Source: Deltaproteobacteria bacterium (GTDB lineage Bacteria > JAGRBM01 > JAHCIT01). From it: a stretch of DNA of 64,000 nucleotides. Made by a program: the position numbers and the translations under genes. How positions within the stretch are numbered: position 1 is the first letter of the stretch; each line of letters opens with the position of its first letter. The stretch covers positions 124,001-188,000 of the forward strand of contig JAHCIT010000005.1 in NCBI GenBank assembly GCA_026129095.1. The letters run 5' to 3'. Below, in pieces: positions 20,404 to 27,702 of this stretch. The notes beneath the pieces were generated by a model that worked only from the letters and a program-made list of their open reading frames with translations, searched no databases and was not told where the DNA came from.

Positions 20404-20432
20404 GCCGCTCCCGTCAGAAAAGCCGTTTCCGG

Positions 20433-20468
20433 TATACTATCCTGCCGCCTGAACATTCCAAACGGAGG
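20433..20468 (+). promoter_or_regulatory. -10 box and ribosome-binding site of the glycosyltransferase gene
   Basis: TATACT at 20433-20438 is a good -10 hexamer; no clear -35 was found. GGAGG at 20464-20468 is a strong ribosome-binding site. It lies 6 bases before an in-frame CTG (20475) and only 2 bases before an out-of-frame ATG (20471), which bears on the start of the next gene. Confidence 0.55.
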
Positions 20469-20474
20469 CTATGT

Positions 20475-21197
20475 CTGCCCTCGCCAACTGCCCATATCCA
20501 TTGTCTCGCACCTGTGTTCAACGAGGAGTGCGCCGTCGCACGGTTTATCGAAACCACGGCCGCCGCGCTCTCGGCCACCGGACACCCGTTCTCGATCGTC
20601 CTGCTGGACGATGGCTCCACGGATTCGACTGTCAGGCAGGCGCAGGCCCTTTCCGGCCAGTACCCGGTACGGGTGCTGGAGTTCCCGCATCGCGGAATCG
20701 GCGCCATCCTGCGTGAACTCATCCGGTTCGCCCGGACGGCCGCTCCGGACGACCGGATCGTGTTTACCGAAGGAGACGGCACCTGCGACCCTTCCTTTAT
20801 TGCCGCCGCCCTGCCACTGATTGACGGTGGCGCGGATATCGTGGCCGGAAGCCGGTACCTGCCCGGCTCGCAGGTGACCGGGTTCCCTCTCCGGCGGCGG
20901 CTGCAAAGCGCCGCCGTCAACCGCCTGTGCGCCTGGCGGGCGGACACGGCGGGCGTGTCTGATTATTCGCTTTTCGCCCGCGTCTACCGGGCAGGGATGC
21001 TTGCGTCGGTGGATGAAAAGGCGCTCACGACGGATGGCTTCGAAACGAACGCAGAACTGCTGATGGTGATGCTCTCCGGCGGGGCCGCCGCCGCTGAAGT
21101 GCCGGTCAGCTACCGGTATGATCTGAAAGAGGGGCCAAGCAAGCTGCCGACGGCAAGAACCATCGCCGGGTACCTGAAGCTGCTCCGGCGGAAATAG
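20475..21197 (+). CDS. Family 2 glycosyltransferase
   Basis: A GT2 fold starting with a nucleotide-binding strand (HIHCLAPVFNEE), then LLDDGSTDST with the conserved aspartates, EGDGTCDPSFI as the DxD-like metal site, and AGSRYLPGSQV. It would transfer a sugar from a nucleotide donor, probably to a lipid carrier or cell-surface glycan. The first strand lies upstream of the earliest usual start codon (GTG 20514), so the gene probably begins further up. CTG 20475 has ideal spacing from GGAGG 20464-20468, while ATG 20471 is out of frame. I chose CTG; a sequencing error is the alternative. Confidence 0.82.
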   Translation: MPSPTAHIHCLAPVFNEECAVARFIETTAAALSATGHPFSIVLLDDGSTDSTVRQAQALSGQYPVRVLEFPHRGIGAILRELIRFARTAAPDDRIVFTEGDGTCDPSFIAAALPLIDGGADIVAGSRYLPGSQVTGFPLRRRLQSAAVNRLCAWRADTAGVSDYSLFARVYRAGMLASVDEKALTTDGFETNAELLMVMLSGGAAAAEVPVSYRYDLKEGPSKLPTARTIAGYLKLLRRK

Positions 21198-21207
21198 CCC
21201 GCCTGAG

Positions 21208-21858
21208 CTACTCCGCAGCGGGTGTTTTTGCCGGCTTCTGTTCCGCCTTCGCACCCGCATCGGCCGCAGGTTTTGGTTTCGCCTTGGCCTTGGCTTTCGC
21301 ATCCGGCTTGCCGGGCAGCGGGGCCACGATCATGAACAGGTTGCGGCCTTCCATCTTCGCCTGATGCTCGACGGTGGCGGTCTCCTTCAGATCTTCAATC
21401 ATGCGCTGGATCAGGCGGTGGCCGAACTCCGGATGCTGCATCTCGCGGCCGCTGAACATGATCGTCACCTTGACCTTGTTCCGTTCCTCAATGAACCGGC
21501 GCGCATTGCCCAGCTTCACCTGATAGTCATGATCGGCGATCTTGGGGCGGAGCTTGACCTCTTTGATCTCGACGTGATGCTGGTGCATCTTCGCTTCGTG
21601 CTGCTTCTTCTTCTGAAGATATTTGAACTTCCCATAGTCCATGATCTTGCAGACGGGCGGCTGCGCGGTGGGTGAAACCTCGACCAGATCCAGCCCCTTT
21701 TCACGGGCGAGGGCCAGCGCCTCGCGCGGCGACATGAGGCCAAGCGGCTCGCCGGCTTCGCCGACGACGCGGATCTCCGGGATCCGGATCTGTTCGTTCT
21801 TGCGGGGTTCGTCCGAGTTGGGGCGCACAACCCGGCCTCGAAAATCACGTGGAAGGAT
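21208..21858 (-). CDS. infC: Translation initiation factor IF-3
   Basis: The protein shows both IF-3 domains: an N-terminal part with RIPEIRVVGEAGEPLG and PPVCKIMDYGKFKY, and a C-terminal part with HDYQVKLGNARRFIEE and FSGREMQH. It binds the 30S subunit and checks initiation. A GTG at 21828 is possible, but an AUC codon at 21858-21856 lies 8 bases after a strong GGAGG (21867-21871) that overlaps the thrS stop codon. Rare AUU/AUC starts are a known hallmark of infC autoregulation, so I chose it. The alanine/lysine-rich tail extends beyond the usual C-terminus. rpmI and rplT do not follow. Confidence 0.93.
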   Translation of the reverse strand: MLPRDFRGRVVRPNSDEPRKNEQIRIPEIRVVGEAGEPLGLMSPREALALAREKGLDLVEVSPTAQPPVCKIMDYGKFKYLQKKKQHEAKMHQHHVEIKEVKLRPKIADHDYQVKLGNARRFIEERNKVKVTIMFSGREMQHPEFGHRLIQRMIEDLKETATVEHQAKMEGRNLFMIVAPLPGKPDAKAKAKAKPKPAADAGAKAEQKPAKTPAAE

Positions 21859-21863
21859 AGGAA

Positions 21864-23651
21864 CTACCTCCGGGCCGCGGCTTCGGCGCGGCAGAATAAA
21901 ATGAACTCATCAACGCTCTGGGTGTCAAGCTGGATTTTCCCGCGGCCACGGGGGGCGACCTTGCCCTCGGCCATTTCCTTGTCGCCGGTGACGAGGACGA
22001 ACGGTATCTTGCGGACCTGCGCCTCCCGGACCTTGAAACCCAGCTTTTCGTTACGCAGGTCGGCTTCTGCCCTTATACCTGCTTCCTTGAGTTTCTTCAA
22101 CACAGTCTGGGCGTAGTCCGCCTGGGCGTCGGTGATCGTGGCTACCAGTACCTGCACCGGCGCGAGCCAGAACGGGAACGCCCCCGCGTAGTGCTCCACG
22201 AGGATGCCGAAGAACCGCTCGATCGAGCCGTAAATGGCCCTGTGTATCATGATCGGGCGGACCTTTGCGCCGCCCGAATCGGTGTATTCCAGCTGAAAAC
22301 GCTCCGGCAGGTTGAAATCGACCTGCACGGTCGAGCACTGCCACTGGCGGCCGATGGAGTCCCTGATTTTAATGTCAATCTTGGGCCCGTAAAATGCGCC
22401 GCCGCCCTCGTCCACCAGATACCTGAGGCCGCGCTTTTCGAGCACTTCCCTCAGCGCCGCCTCGGCCTTGTTCCAGACGGCCAGCTCGCCCACGTATTTC
22501 TCCGGCCGCGTCGAAAGGTTCACCTCGAAATCATTGAACCCGAACGTGCTGAGCACCTGGGTCATCAGGTCCAGGATCGCGTTGACCTCGCCGGCGATCT
22601 GGTCCTCGCGGCAGAAGATGTGCGCGTCATCCTGGGTAAAGCCGCGCACCCGCATGAGGCCGTGCAGCACGCCACTCCGCTCGTAGCGGTAAACAGTACC
22701 CAGCTCGGCATAGCGCACCGGAAGGTCGCGGAAGCTCTTGGGCTGCGAGCGGAAGATCAGCACGTGGAACGGACAGTTCATCGGCTTCAGCTGGTACTGC
22801 TCGTCCTCGACCTCCATCGGGCGGAACATGTTCTCGGCATAGAAGTTAGTATGGCCCGACGTGTTCCACAGGTTCAGATGGCCCACATGCGGCGAATAAA
22901 CGAAATCGTAGCCCGACTGCTGGCAAAGGTCTTTCAGGTAGTCCTCCAGCAGCTTGCGGATCATCGCACCGTTCGGATGCCAGAAAATGAGCCCCGGCCC
23001 CGCACCATCGGGCTGGATCGAAAAGAGATCGAGTTCCTTTCCCAGTTTCCGGTGGTCGCGTTTTTCGGCTTCTTCAAGCCTCTGGAGCCAGTCCTTCAGT
23101 TCTTTTTCCGTCGCGAAGGCGGTGCCGTACACCCGCTGGAGCATCGGGTTCTTCTCGTCGCCGCGCCAGTAGGCGCCAGCGAGCTTCAGGAGCTTGAGGG
23201 CCCGGAGCTCACCCGTCGATTTCACATGCGGGCCGGTGCACAGATCAATGAACTCCCCCTGCGAGTAGGCGCTGATAATTTCGCCCTCGGGGATTCCCCT
23301 GATGATTTCCACCTTGAAATGCTGCTTGAGGCCCTCAAAGAGCCGGATCGCGTCCTCGCGGGAAAGCTCGCGCCGCTGGATCGGGTCGTTGCGGGTGATG
23401 ATCTCCCGCATCCGCTGCTCCATCTTTTCCAGGTCTTCGGGCGTGAACTGCCGCTCGTAGCCGAAATCGTAGTAGAAGCCGGTATCGATGGCCGGGCCGA
23501 TGGTGATCTGGATGCCGGGGAACAGTTCGCTCGCCGCCTGCGCCAGCAGGTGCGAGGTCGAGTGGCGCAGGATTTCGAGGCCCTCGGGGGTCGTGTAGTC
23601 CACCTGACGCCCGTCGGTGAGCACTCCGGTCGTTGCCTTGTCCTTGCCCAT
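21864..23651 (-). CDS. thrS: Threonyl-tRNA synthetase lacking the N-terminal TGS domain
   Basis: A 595-residue class II synthetase. The editing domain is present (RHSTSHLLAQA with its histidine pair, and CTGPHV). Catalytic motifs follow: FRDLPVRYAELGTVYRYE (motif 2 region), the zinc-site cysteine in KPMNCPFHV, GFTQDDAHIF, and MIHRAIYGSIERF (motif 3). The anticodon-binding domain is at the C-terminus. Compared with the usual about 640 residues, the N-terminal TGS domain is missing; the protein enters almost directly at PEGLEILRHST. ATG 23651 has no adjacent Shine-Dalgarno; an AGGAG lies 32 bases upstream, beyond a hairpin. infC follows closely. Confidence 0.95.
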   Translation of the reverse strand: MGKDKATTGVLTDGRQVDYTTPEGLEILRHSTSHLLAQAASELFPGIQITIGPAIDTGFYYDFGYERQFTPEDLEKMEQRMREIITRNDPIQRRELSREDAIRLFEGLKQHFKVEIIRGIPEGEIISAYSQGEFIDLCTGPHVKSTGELRALKLLKLAGAYWRGDEKNPMLQRVYGTAFATEKELKDWLQRLEEAEKRDHRKLGKELDLFSIQPDGAGPGLIFWHPNGAMIRKLLEDYLKDLCQQSGYDFVYSPHVGHLNLWNTSGHTNFYAENMFRPMEVEDEQYQLKPMNCPFHVLIFRSQPKSFRDLPVRYAELGTVYRYERSGVLHGLMRVRGFTQDDAHIFCREDQIAGEVNAILDLMTQVLSTFGFNDFEVNLSTRPEKYVGELAVWNKAEAALREVLEKRGLRYLVDEGGGAFYGPKIDIKIRDSIGRQWQCSTVQVDFNLPERFQLEYTDSGGAKVRPIMIHRAIYGSIERFFGILVEHYAGAFPFWLAPVQVLVATITDAQADYAQTVLKKLKEAGIRAEADLRNEKLGFKVREAQVRKIPFVLVTGDKEMAEGKVAPRGRGKIQLDTQSVDEFILFCRAEAAARR

Positions 23652-23653
23652 GG

Positions 23654-23688
23654 AAAAACGGGGCCTGTATACCCCGTGCGTTACTCCT
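23654..23688 (-). promoter_or_regulatory. Hairpin between Shine-Dalgarno and thrS start codon
   Basis: On the minus strand, AGGAG (23688-23684) is followed by a stem-loop of ACGGGG and CCCCGT (23677-23672 with 23663-23658, 8-base loop). Four or five T residues and then CC precede the ATG. Read as DNA this is a small intrinsic terminator abutting the start codon. Read as RNA, folding would bring the Shine-Dalgarno to about 12 bases from the ATG. Either way it may control thrS. Confidence 0.45.
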
Positions 23689-23732
23689 GTGTCGTATCCC
23701 GCCGGCTTCCGGGCCGAAGCCGGACCGGAAAT

Positions 23733-23807
23733 TGGTAGGCGCAGGCGGTCTCGAACCGCCGACCTCTACCGTGTCAAGGTAGCGCTCTACCCCTGAGCTA
23801 TGCGCCT
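23733..23807 (-). tRNA. tRNA-Val (anticodon GAC)
   Basis: The minus strand folds as a full cloverleaf. The acceptor AGGCGCA pairs with TGCGCCT, followed by discriminator A and an encoded CCA (23733-23735). The D arm is GCTC...GAGC and the anticodon arm is CTACC-TTGACAC-GGTAG. The T arm is GGCGG-TTCGAGA-CCGCC. Anticodon GAC reads GUC and GUU valine codons. It lies 81 bases upstream of thrS on the same strand and could be co-transcribed with it. Confidence 0.96.
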
Positions 23808-23925
23808 GTATGGACCGGTTTTGCCAACATCCGCCGGTTCCGCAGCCATGCGGACTGCCAGCGGGGCGGACAACGTAGAGGGACCGGCGCGGAGCGTCAA
23901 GACGGGCCGGGGAATAAGGGCCCCG

Positions 23926-24207
23926 CTAGCCGTTCTCGACCACCAGTTCGCCGTCAGCGACGATTTCCGACTGGCAGGCAAGGCGGCAGCCCTCGCGCAC
24001 CCTGCTGTCACCAAGGCGGTTCCGCTCGAACAGGTTGACCTTCGAAAGCATCTCCATGCCCTTCAGGACTTTCACGGTACAGGTGCCGCAGGTGCCCACC
24101 TTGCAGCCGAACGGGAGCGAAACCTGGTTCGCCTCGCAAACATCCATGAGGGGCCCCTTTGGAGCCTCGACGGTCTTGCCATCGGTGACGAAGGTGACTG
24201 TGGGCAT
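23926..24207 (-). CDS. 2Fe-2S ferredoxin (adrenodoxin/plant-like fold)
   Basis: Starting at ATG 24207 gives about 93 residues (MPTVTFVTDGKTVEAPKG), a normal ferredoxin length. A longer frame to 24276 adds a non-conserved extension. The four cluster cysteines are in PFGCKVGTCGTCTVKV (three) and CRLAC (last). It carries one electron at low potential in the cytoplasm. No dedicated reductase or oxygenase gene is adjacent; the window does contain diiron enzymes that need such electrons. It is divergent from the dehydratase/epimerase gene at 24419. Confidence 0.9.
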   Translation of the reverse strand: MPTVTFVTDGKTVEAPKGPLMDVCEANQVSLPFGCKVGTCGTCTVKVLKGMEMLSKVNLFERNRLGDSRVREGCRLACQSEIVADGELVVENG

Positions 24208-24326
24208 GGGCGGCCTTTCCTGCTCGCGTCCGGAAGCTGGCGCGCATCCTAACCCGGCAAGCGGAACAAAGGGCAACGATAATGTCCCGCAAAGCCCGTT
24301 CTTCCCCCAAACACCCGTTGGACTTT

Positions 24327-24344
24327 ACCGACCGATTGGTTAGT
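24327..24344. promoter_or_regulatory. Imperfect palindrome resembling a TetR-family operator
   Basis: The 18-mer ACCGACCGATTGGTTAGT matches its reverse complement at 12 of 18 positions. The symmetric core is AC..ACC.AT.GGT..GT, a pattern common for TetR-family repressors. It lies between the ferredoxin gene (minus) and the epimerase-like gene (plus). No TetR gene is in the window. Confidence 0.4.
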
Positions 24345-24418
24345 AGTGCCGCAGGACGGGCGGGCGGGATTTTCTGAACCGGCCTCACCCGCACAGGCAC
24401 CGAAGGAGCAGGCACAAA

Positions 24419-25441
24419 ATGGGCAAGACACTCGTTACCGGCGCGGCCGGATTCATCGGATCGCATGTCGTACGCGAACTGCTGGCGAAGAACCGGCAGG
24501 TGAAGGCGATGATCATGCCGGGCGAGAACACCAAGAACCTCGAAGGTCTCGACGTGGAAAAAATCGAGGCGAACGTGCTGGATCCTGCCGCCGTCCGCAA
24601 GGCGATGGAGGGCGTGGACCGGGTATTCCATCTCGCCGCCGTCTACGCGATCTGGCTTCCCCGCCGCGAGAAGATGTACGAGGTGAACTGCGTGGGTTCG
24701 CTGAACCTCCTGTGGGCCGCGCTCAAGGGGAACGTCGAGCGCGTTGTCTATACGTCCAGTATCGCCGCCGTCGGCGTACGCGGGAACAAGGAACCGAGCA
24801 ACGAAACCGATACCTTCAACAAGATGGGCCACGCCAACGACTACGTCTATTCCAAGTGGCTGTCGGAGGAGGAGGCCAAGACGTTCGCCAACAACGGCCT
24901 CGATATTGTTTTCTGCAACCCCGCCTTTCCGTTCGGCGCACGCGACATTGCCCCGACCCCGACGGGACAGATCCTGCTCGATATCGTGAACGGCAAGAAC
25001 ACCTTCTACTTCGACGCCGGGTTCAATGTCGTGGACGTGGAGGATGTCGCCCGCGGCCACGTCCTCGCCGAGGAAAAAGGAAAGAAGGGGGAGCGTTACA
25101 TCCTCTCCAACCAGAACGTCGAGATGAAGGAGTTCTTCAACGTTATCGCCCGCGTCACCGGCGCCGAGTTCAAGCCCCGGCGGCTTCCGATCAACGTCAT
25201 CATTCCGGTCGCCGACTGGATGGAGTACCGGGCCGACACCGTGACCCGCAAGCCGCCGCTCTTTGCAGGCAGTGCGCTCCGGTACGCCAAGAGCTACCTT
25301 TACTATGACAATGCCAAGTCCCGGCGGGAACTGGGCTATTCTCCCCGGCCCATCGAGGAGTCCATCCGCCGCGCTGTCGACTGGTACGCCGAGAACGGGT
25401 ACATCACGAACAAGAAGTTCCTGAAGCAGTACCGCCGGTAG
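24419..25441 (+). CDS. NAD(P)-dependent epimerase/dehydratase (HpnA/dihydroflavonol-reductase-like)
   Basis: A 340-residue extended SDR protein. The N-terminal GAAGFIGSHVV binds the nucleotide cofactor, TSSIAAVG precedes the active site, and the catalytic YxxxK is YVYSK. NPAFPFGARDIAPTPTG and the overall layout resemble the dihydroflavonol-4-reductase-like group that includes hopanoid-associated HpnA. No other hopanoid gene is nearby, so a lipid-related role is only a suggestion. A GAAGGAGC purine tract precedes the ATG. The palindrome at 24327 lies about 75 bases upstream. Confidence 0.82.
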   Translation: MGKTLVTGAAGFIGSHVVRELLAKNRQVKAMIMPGENTKNLEGLDVEKIEANVLDPAAVRKAMEGVDRVFHLAAVYAIWLPRREKMYEVNCVGSLNLLWAALKGNVERVVYTSSIAAVGVRGNKEPSNETDTFNKMGHANDYVYSKWLSEEEAKTFANNGLDIVFCNPAFPFGARDIAPTPTGQILLDIVNGKNTFYFDAGFNVVDVEDVARGHVLAEEKGKKGERYILSNQNVEMKEFFNVIARVTGAEFKPRRLPINVIIPVADWMEYRADTVTRKPPLFAGSALRYAKSYLYYDNAKSRRELGYSPRPIEESIRRAVDWYAENGYITNKKFLKQYRR

Positions 25442-25528
25442 CAGGCGAGGCCTGCCGCGCCCGCCGGCACAGGCCTCTGGAAACCGCCAGCTTGTCGAAG
25501 GACCGGCGGCGGCCCCACTATAGCGGCC

Positions 25529-27190
25529 GTGATCGCCGACATTGCCATCGCGTTCCCGGCCGCCGTGCTGGCGGCCATCCTGCTCTGGCCGCTGAACGAC
25601 CCGGTACGCGGCGGTCTCGCCGGAAAGTCGCTTCTCGTTCTGGCGGTCACGCTCGCCCTGGCCGCGCTGTTTACCCCGGCTTTCGACGGCTACCGGTCGG
25701 ATCTCTGGGTCTATCTCGCCGTTTCTGAGCGGATCGCCGCGGGCGACTGGCTCCTGGGCCGCGAGCCTTTCCGGCTGGAACCTCCCGCCGGTCCCCACCA
25801 CTCCGCCATCTGGATTCTGACCGGCCTCCTGAACCGGTGGCTGCACATTCCCGTACACACCCTGGCGAGGCTGGCCGGAATCCTCGGCATAGGTCTTGCC
25901 CTTTTCGCCGGATGGCGGCTGGCATCAGCGGCGCTCCCGGAGCGGCGCGCCCTGGCATCCGCCCTGTTCCTGCTTTCACTGAGTGGCCTGTGGGCGGCCA
26001 TCGGCCTGAACCGTAACGTCGCCATCCCGCTGGCGATGCTCGCCGCGGCCGAAACCCTGAAACCCTCCGGGCGCTTCCCGCTCGCCTCGCTCTGGATCGC
26101 GCTCGCCTTCTGGGTCCATTTCTTTGGCGGACTTCTTGCCTGCGGGGCGTTTGCGCTCGCCGTCATGGCCGCCAGTAACGGCCCGCCGCCATTTCCCTGG
26201 AAACGCCATCTCCTTGCACTAGCTGCTGGACTGACCGGCGCGCTGCCACCGCTTGCCTACCATCTCTCCAATGCAGGAACGCCTGTGCTGAACCCCGACT
26301 ATCTCTGGGGGCCCGGCCAGTTCACGTGGAACGGGCTCCGCCTGCTGAACCCGCTGCAACTTCTCCGCGAGATTCCGCCCACGCTGCTGGTCCTGGGAAT
26401 GGCGGGGCTTCTCACCTCCCGGTGGAGCGGACCGCTCCTGCCATCCGGCCTCAGGCTTTCCCGGTATGGAAGCGCCGCCGTGGCCCTCCTGCTGCTCACC
26501 CCGCTCTACCATCTGTTCTCGGAGCACTTGGGCGGCTGGCTCGCCCTGAGAACCGTTCCGCTCGCCTTTCTGTGGCTCCCGGCCGCGGCGGCCATTGCCA
26601 CGCTTACCCGGCCGGAACAGGGACTCCCGGCGAGACTGGCCGCCACCCTTCTCGCCGCCTGCATCTTCTGGCAGGGGGCGGCCCGGGTGGTGCGGGATTT
26701 CCGGCACGACGGCCTTCACTTCCCCTTTTCCGCCGGGGCGCAGGCAGAAGCCCGGTCATTCAGGCCCCTTCTGGAAGGACGTCACTACCTGTCGATCGAG
26801 GGTATCGCCTACGCCCTCGCCGCCCCCACGCTTGGCCATCCGGCCGCCGTGACACCCGGCCGCGCCTCGCCCTTTCATCCCTGGAAGCGCCGGGCCGCCG
26901 ATCTCTCGATGGCCTTCTCTGCGAACAGCGTCGCCTGCTGGGCGGAGTTTTTCCGCCGCCATCCGGAGACAGAGTATCTCGTCACTCCGTCGCCGGAAGC
27001 GGCGGTCGAGAGGCAGCTCTGGAATGAACTCCTGCCGGGGATATCGCCGGAATCGGTGCGCGAAAAGTTCATGGAGCCGGGTGCACTGGATCCGGCGGCC
27101 GAGGGCCGCTGGTTCATCGTGGACCGGATTGATACCGGCCGGATCGTGACCGCGGAGAGCGGAACGTGCGCCGCACTGCAGGCTGAATGA
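25529..27190 (+). CDS. Polytopic membrane protein of unknown function, glycosyltransferase-like topology
   Basis: A 553-residue protein with about ten or more hydrophobic helices and a hydrophilic C-terminal domain of about 140 residues. The large loop after the first helices (FDGYRSDLWVYLAVSERIAAGDWLLG) recalls the acidic first loop of polyprenyl-phosphate-dependent (GT-C) mannosyltransferases, including an Asp and an ExFrLEP-like stretch. I cannot confirm the family from sequence alone. TATAGC at 25519-25524 ends only 4 bases before the GTG start, so the mRNA would be leaderless. It lies after the epimerase gene and before tRNA-Cys. Confidence 0.6.
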   Translation: MIADIAIAFPAAVLAAILLWPLNDPVRGGLAGKSLLVLAVTLALAALFTPAFDGYRSDLWVYLAVSERIAAGDWLLGREPFRLEPPAGPHHSAIWILTGLLNRWLHIPVHTLARLAGILGIGLALFAGWRLASAALPERRALASALFLLSLSGLWAAIGLNRNVAIPLAMLAAAETLKPSGRFPLASLWIALAFWVHFFGGLLACGAFALAVMAASNGPPPFPWKRHLLALAAGLTGALPPLAYHLSNAGTPVLNPDYLWGPGQFTWNGLRLLNPLQLLREIPPTLLVLGMAGLLTSRWSGPLLPSGLRLSRYGSAAVALLLLTPLYHLFSEHLGGWLALRTVPLAFLWLPAAAAIATLTRPEQGLPARLAATLLAACIFWQGAARVVRDFRHDGLHFPFSAGAQAEARSFRPLLEGRHYLSIEGIAYALAAPTLGHPAAVTPGRASPFHPWKRRAADLSMAFSANSVACWAEFFRRHPETEYLVTPSPEAAVERQLWNELLPGISPESVREKFMEPGALDPAAEGRWFIVDRIDTGRIVTAESGTCAALQAE

Positions 27191-27208
27191 GTTTCCGGGG
27201 AGAAAACA

Positions 27209-27284
27209 TGGAGGCGGCTATCGGATTCGAACCGATGGATGACGGTTTTGCAAACCGTTCCCTTAACCACTTGGGTAAGCCGCC
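27209..27284 (-). tRNA. tRNA-Cys (anticodon GCA)
   Basis: The minus strand gives acceptor GGCGGCT with AGCCGCC, discriminator T, and an encoded CCA (27209-27211). The anticodon arm is ACGGT-TTGCAAA-ACCGT and the T arm is ATCGG-TTCGAAT-CCGAT. Discriminator U73 and anticodon GCA are the identity marks of tRNA-Cys. It lies 65 bases before the restriction-modification cassette's left repeat. Confidence 0.96.
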
Positions 27285-27348
27285 CCGGAGCGGAGAACTG
27301 TCTTAGCGGCTGGGCCGGGGGCAAGACAAGGGACACCGTACTTCAGGA

Positions 27349-27411
27349 TTCAGGGCGCCGCGAGCTCGGCCGTGGCGGTTTCCTCCAGCGTGTCGAGATC
27401 GAAAGCCGATA
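27349..27411. repeat. Left copy of the 63-bp direct repeat flanking the R-M cassette
   Basis: Bases 27349-27411 match 29484-29546 at 59 of 63 positions. Read on the minus strand, the copy encodes the last about 20 residues (SAFDLDTLEETATAEL then AAP) and stop codon of the beta-propeller lipoprotein encoded at 29485-31647, but here nothing of that gene lies upstream. It is an isolated gene-end fragment beside tRNA-Cys. Confidence 0.95.
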
Positions 27412-27433
27412 AGAGTTCGGGCAAGGCGGCAAT

Positions 27434-27459
27434 ACTTATAGTCTCTGTATTCCTATACT
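27434..27459 (+). promoter_or_regulatory. Controller-box-like operator and -10 element before the C gene
   Basis: ACTTATAGTC at 27434-27443 matches the core of known controller-protein boxes (GACTTATAGTC). A weaker copy TCCTATACT follows at 27451-27459 and includes TATACT, a good -10 hexamer. The centres are 17 bases apart. The start codon of the controller gene is 21 bases further on. Confidence 0.65.
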
Positions 27460-27480
27460 GCTTCTTCCTACAGTTTCTGC

Positions 27481-27702
27481 GTGCCTGCTCCGCAACAGGT
27501 TCTTGGTAAACGGATCCGCCATCTTCGCGAGCAGCGGGGTTGGACGCAGGAAGACCTTGGCCGCAAGGCCCGAAAACACCCCACTTATATTGGCGGGATT
27601 GAGCGTGGTGAACGGAATGCAACCGTTCAGGTTCTTGCGGATATTTCCAAGGCGCTCGGAATCAGCATCGCTGATCTGTTTACAGGGGATTCAGGCCAGT
27701 GA
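27481..27702 (+). CDS. Restriction-modification controller protein (XRE-type HTH)
   Basis: A 73-residue single-domain helix-turn-helix protein. IRHLREQRGWTQEDLGRKA and YIGGIERGERNATVQVLADIS give the five-helix XRE fold, and the size and position match C proteins of type II R-M systems. Such proteins activate the endonuclease gene after a delay and regulate themselves through C boxes. The GTG start has no Shine-Dalgarno sequence. Its stop overlaps the endonuclease start (GTGA), so the two are translated together. The box-like site at 27434 supports autoregulation. Confidence 0.88.
   Translation: MPAPQQVLGKRIRHLREQRGWTQEDLGRKARKHPTYIGGIERGERNATVQVLADISKALGISIADLFTGDSGQ

Noticed and set aside
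21208-21828. GTG 21828 as the infC start
   Set aside because: It is kept as an alternative, but the AUC at 21858 has the better ribosome site and extends conserved sequence.
23652-23732. T-box riboswitch ahead of thrS
   Set aside because: The leader is far too short and lacks T-box and specifier elements; only the small hairpin is present.
24008-25858. 616-residue minus-strand open frame across the ferredoxin and epimerase region
   Set aside because: It is antisense to the epimerase gene and has no recognised motif.
27350-27622. 90-residue minus-strand frame ending in SAFDLDTLEETATAEL
   Set aside because: Only its last about 20 residues match the propeller protein; the rest is antisense to the controller gene, so it is the repeat fragment and not a gene.
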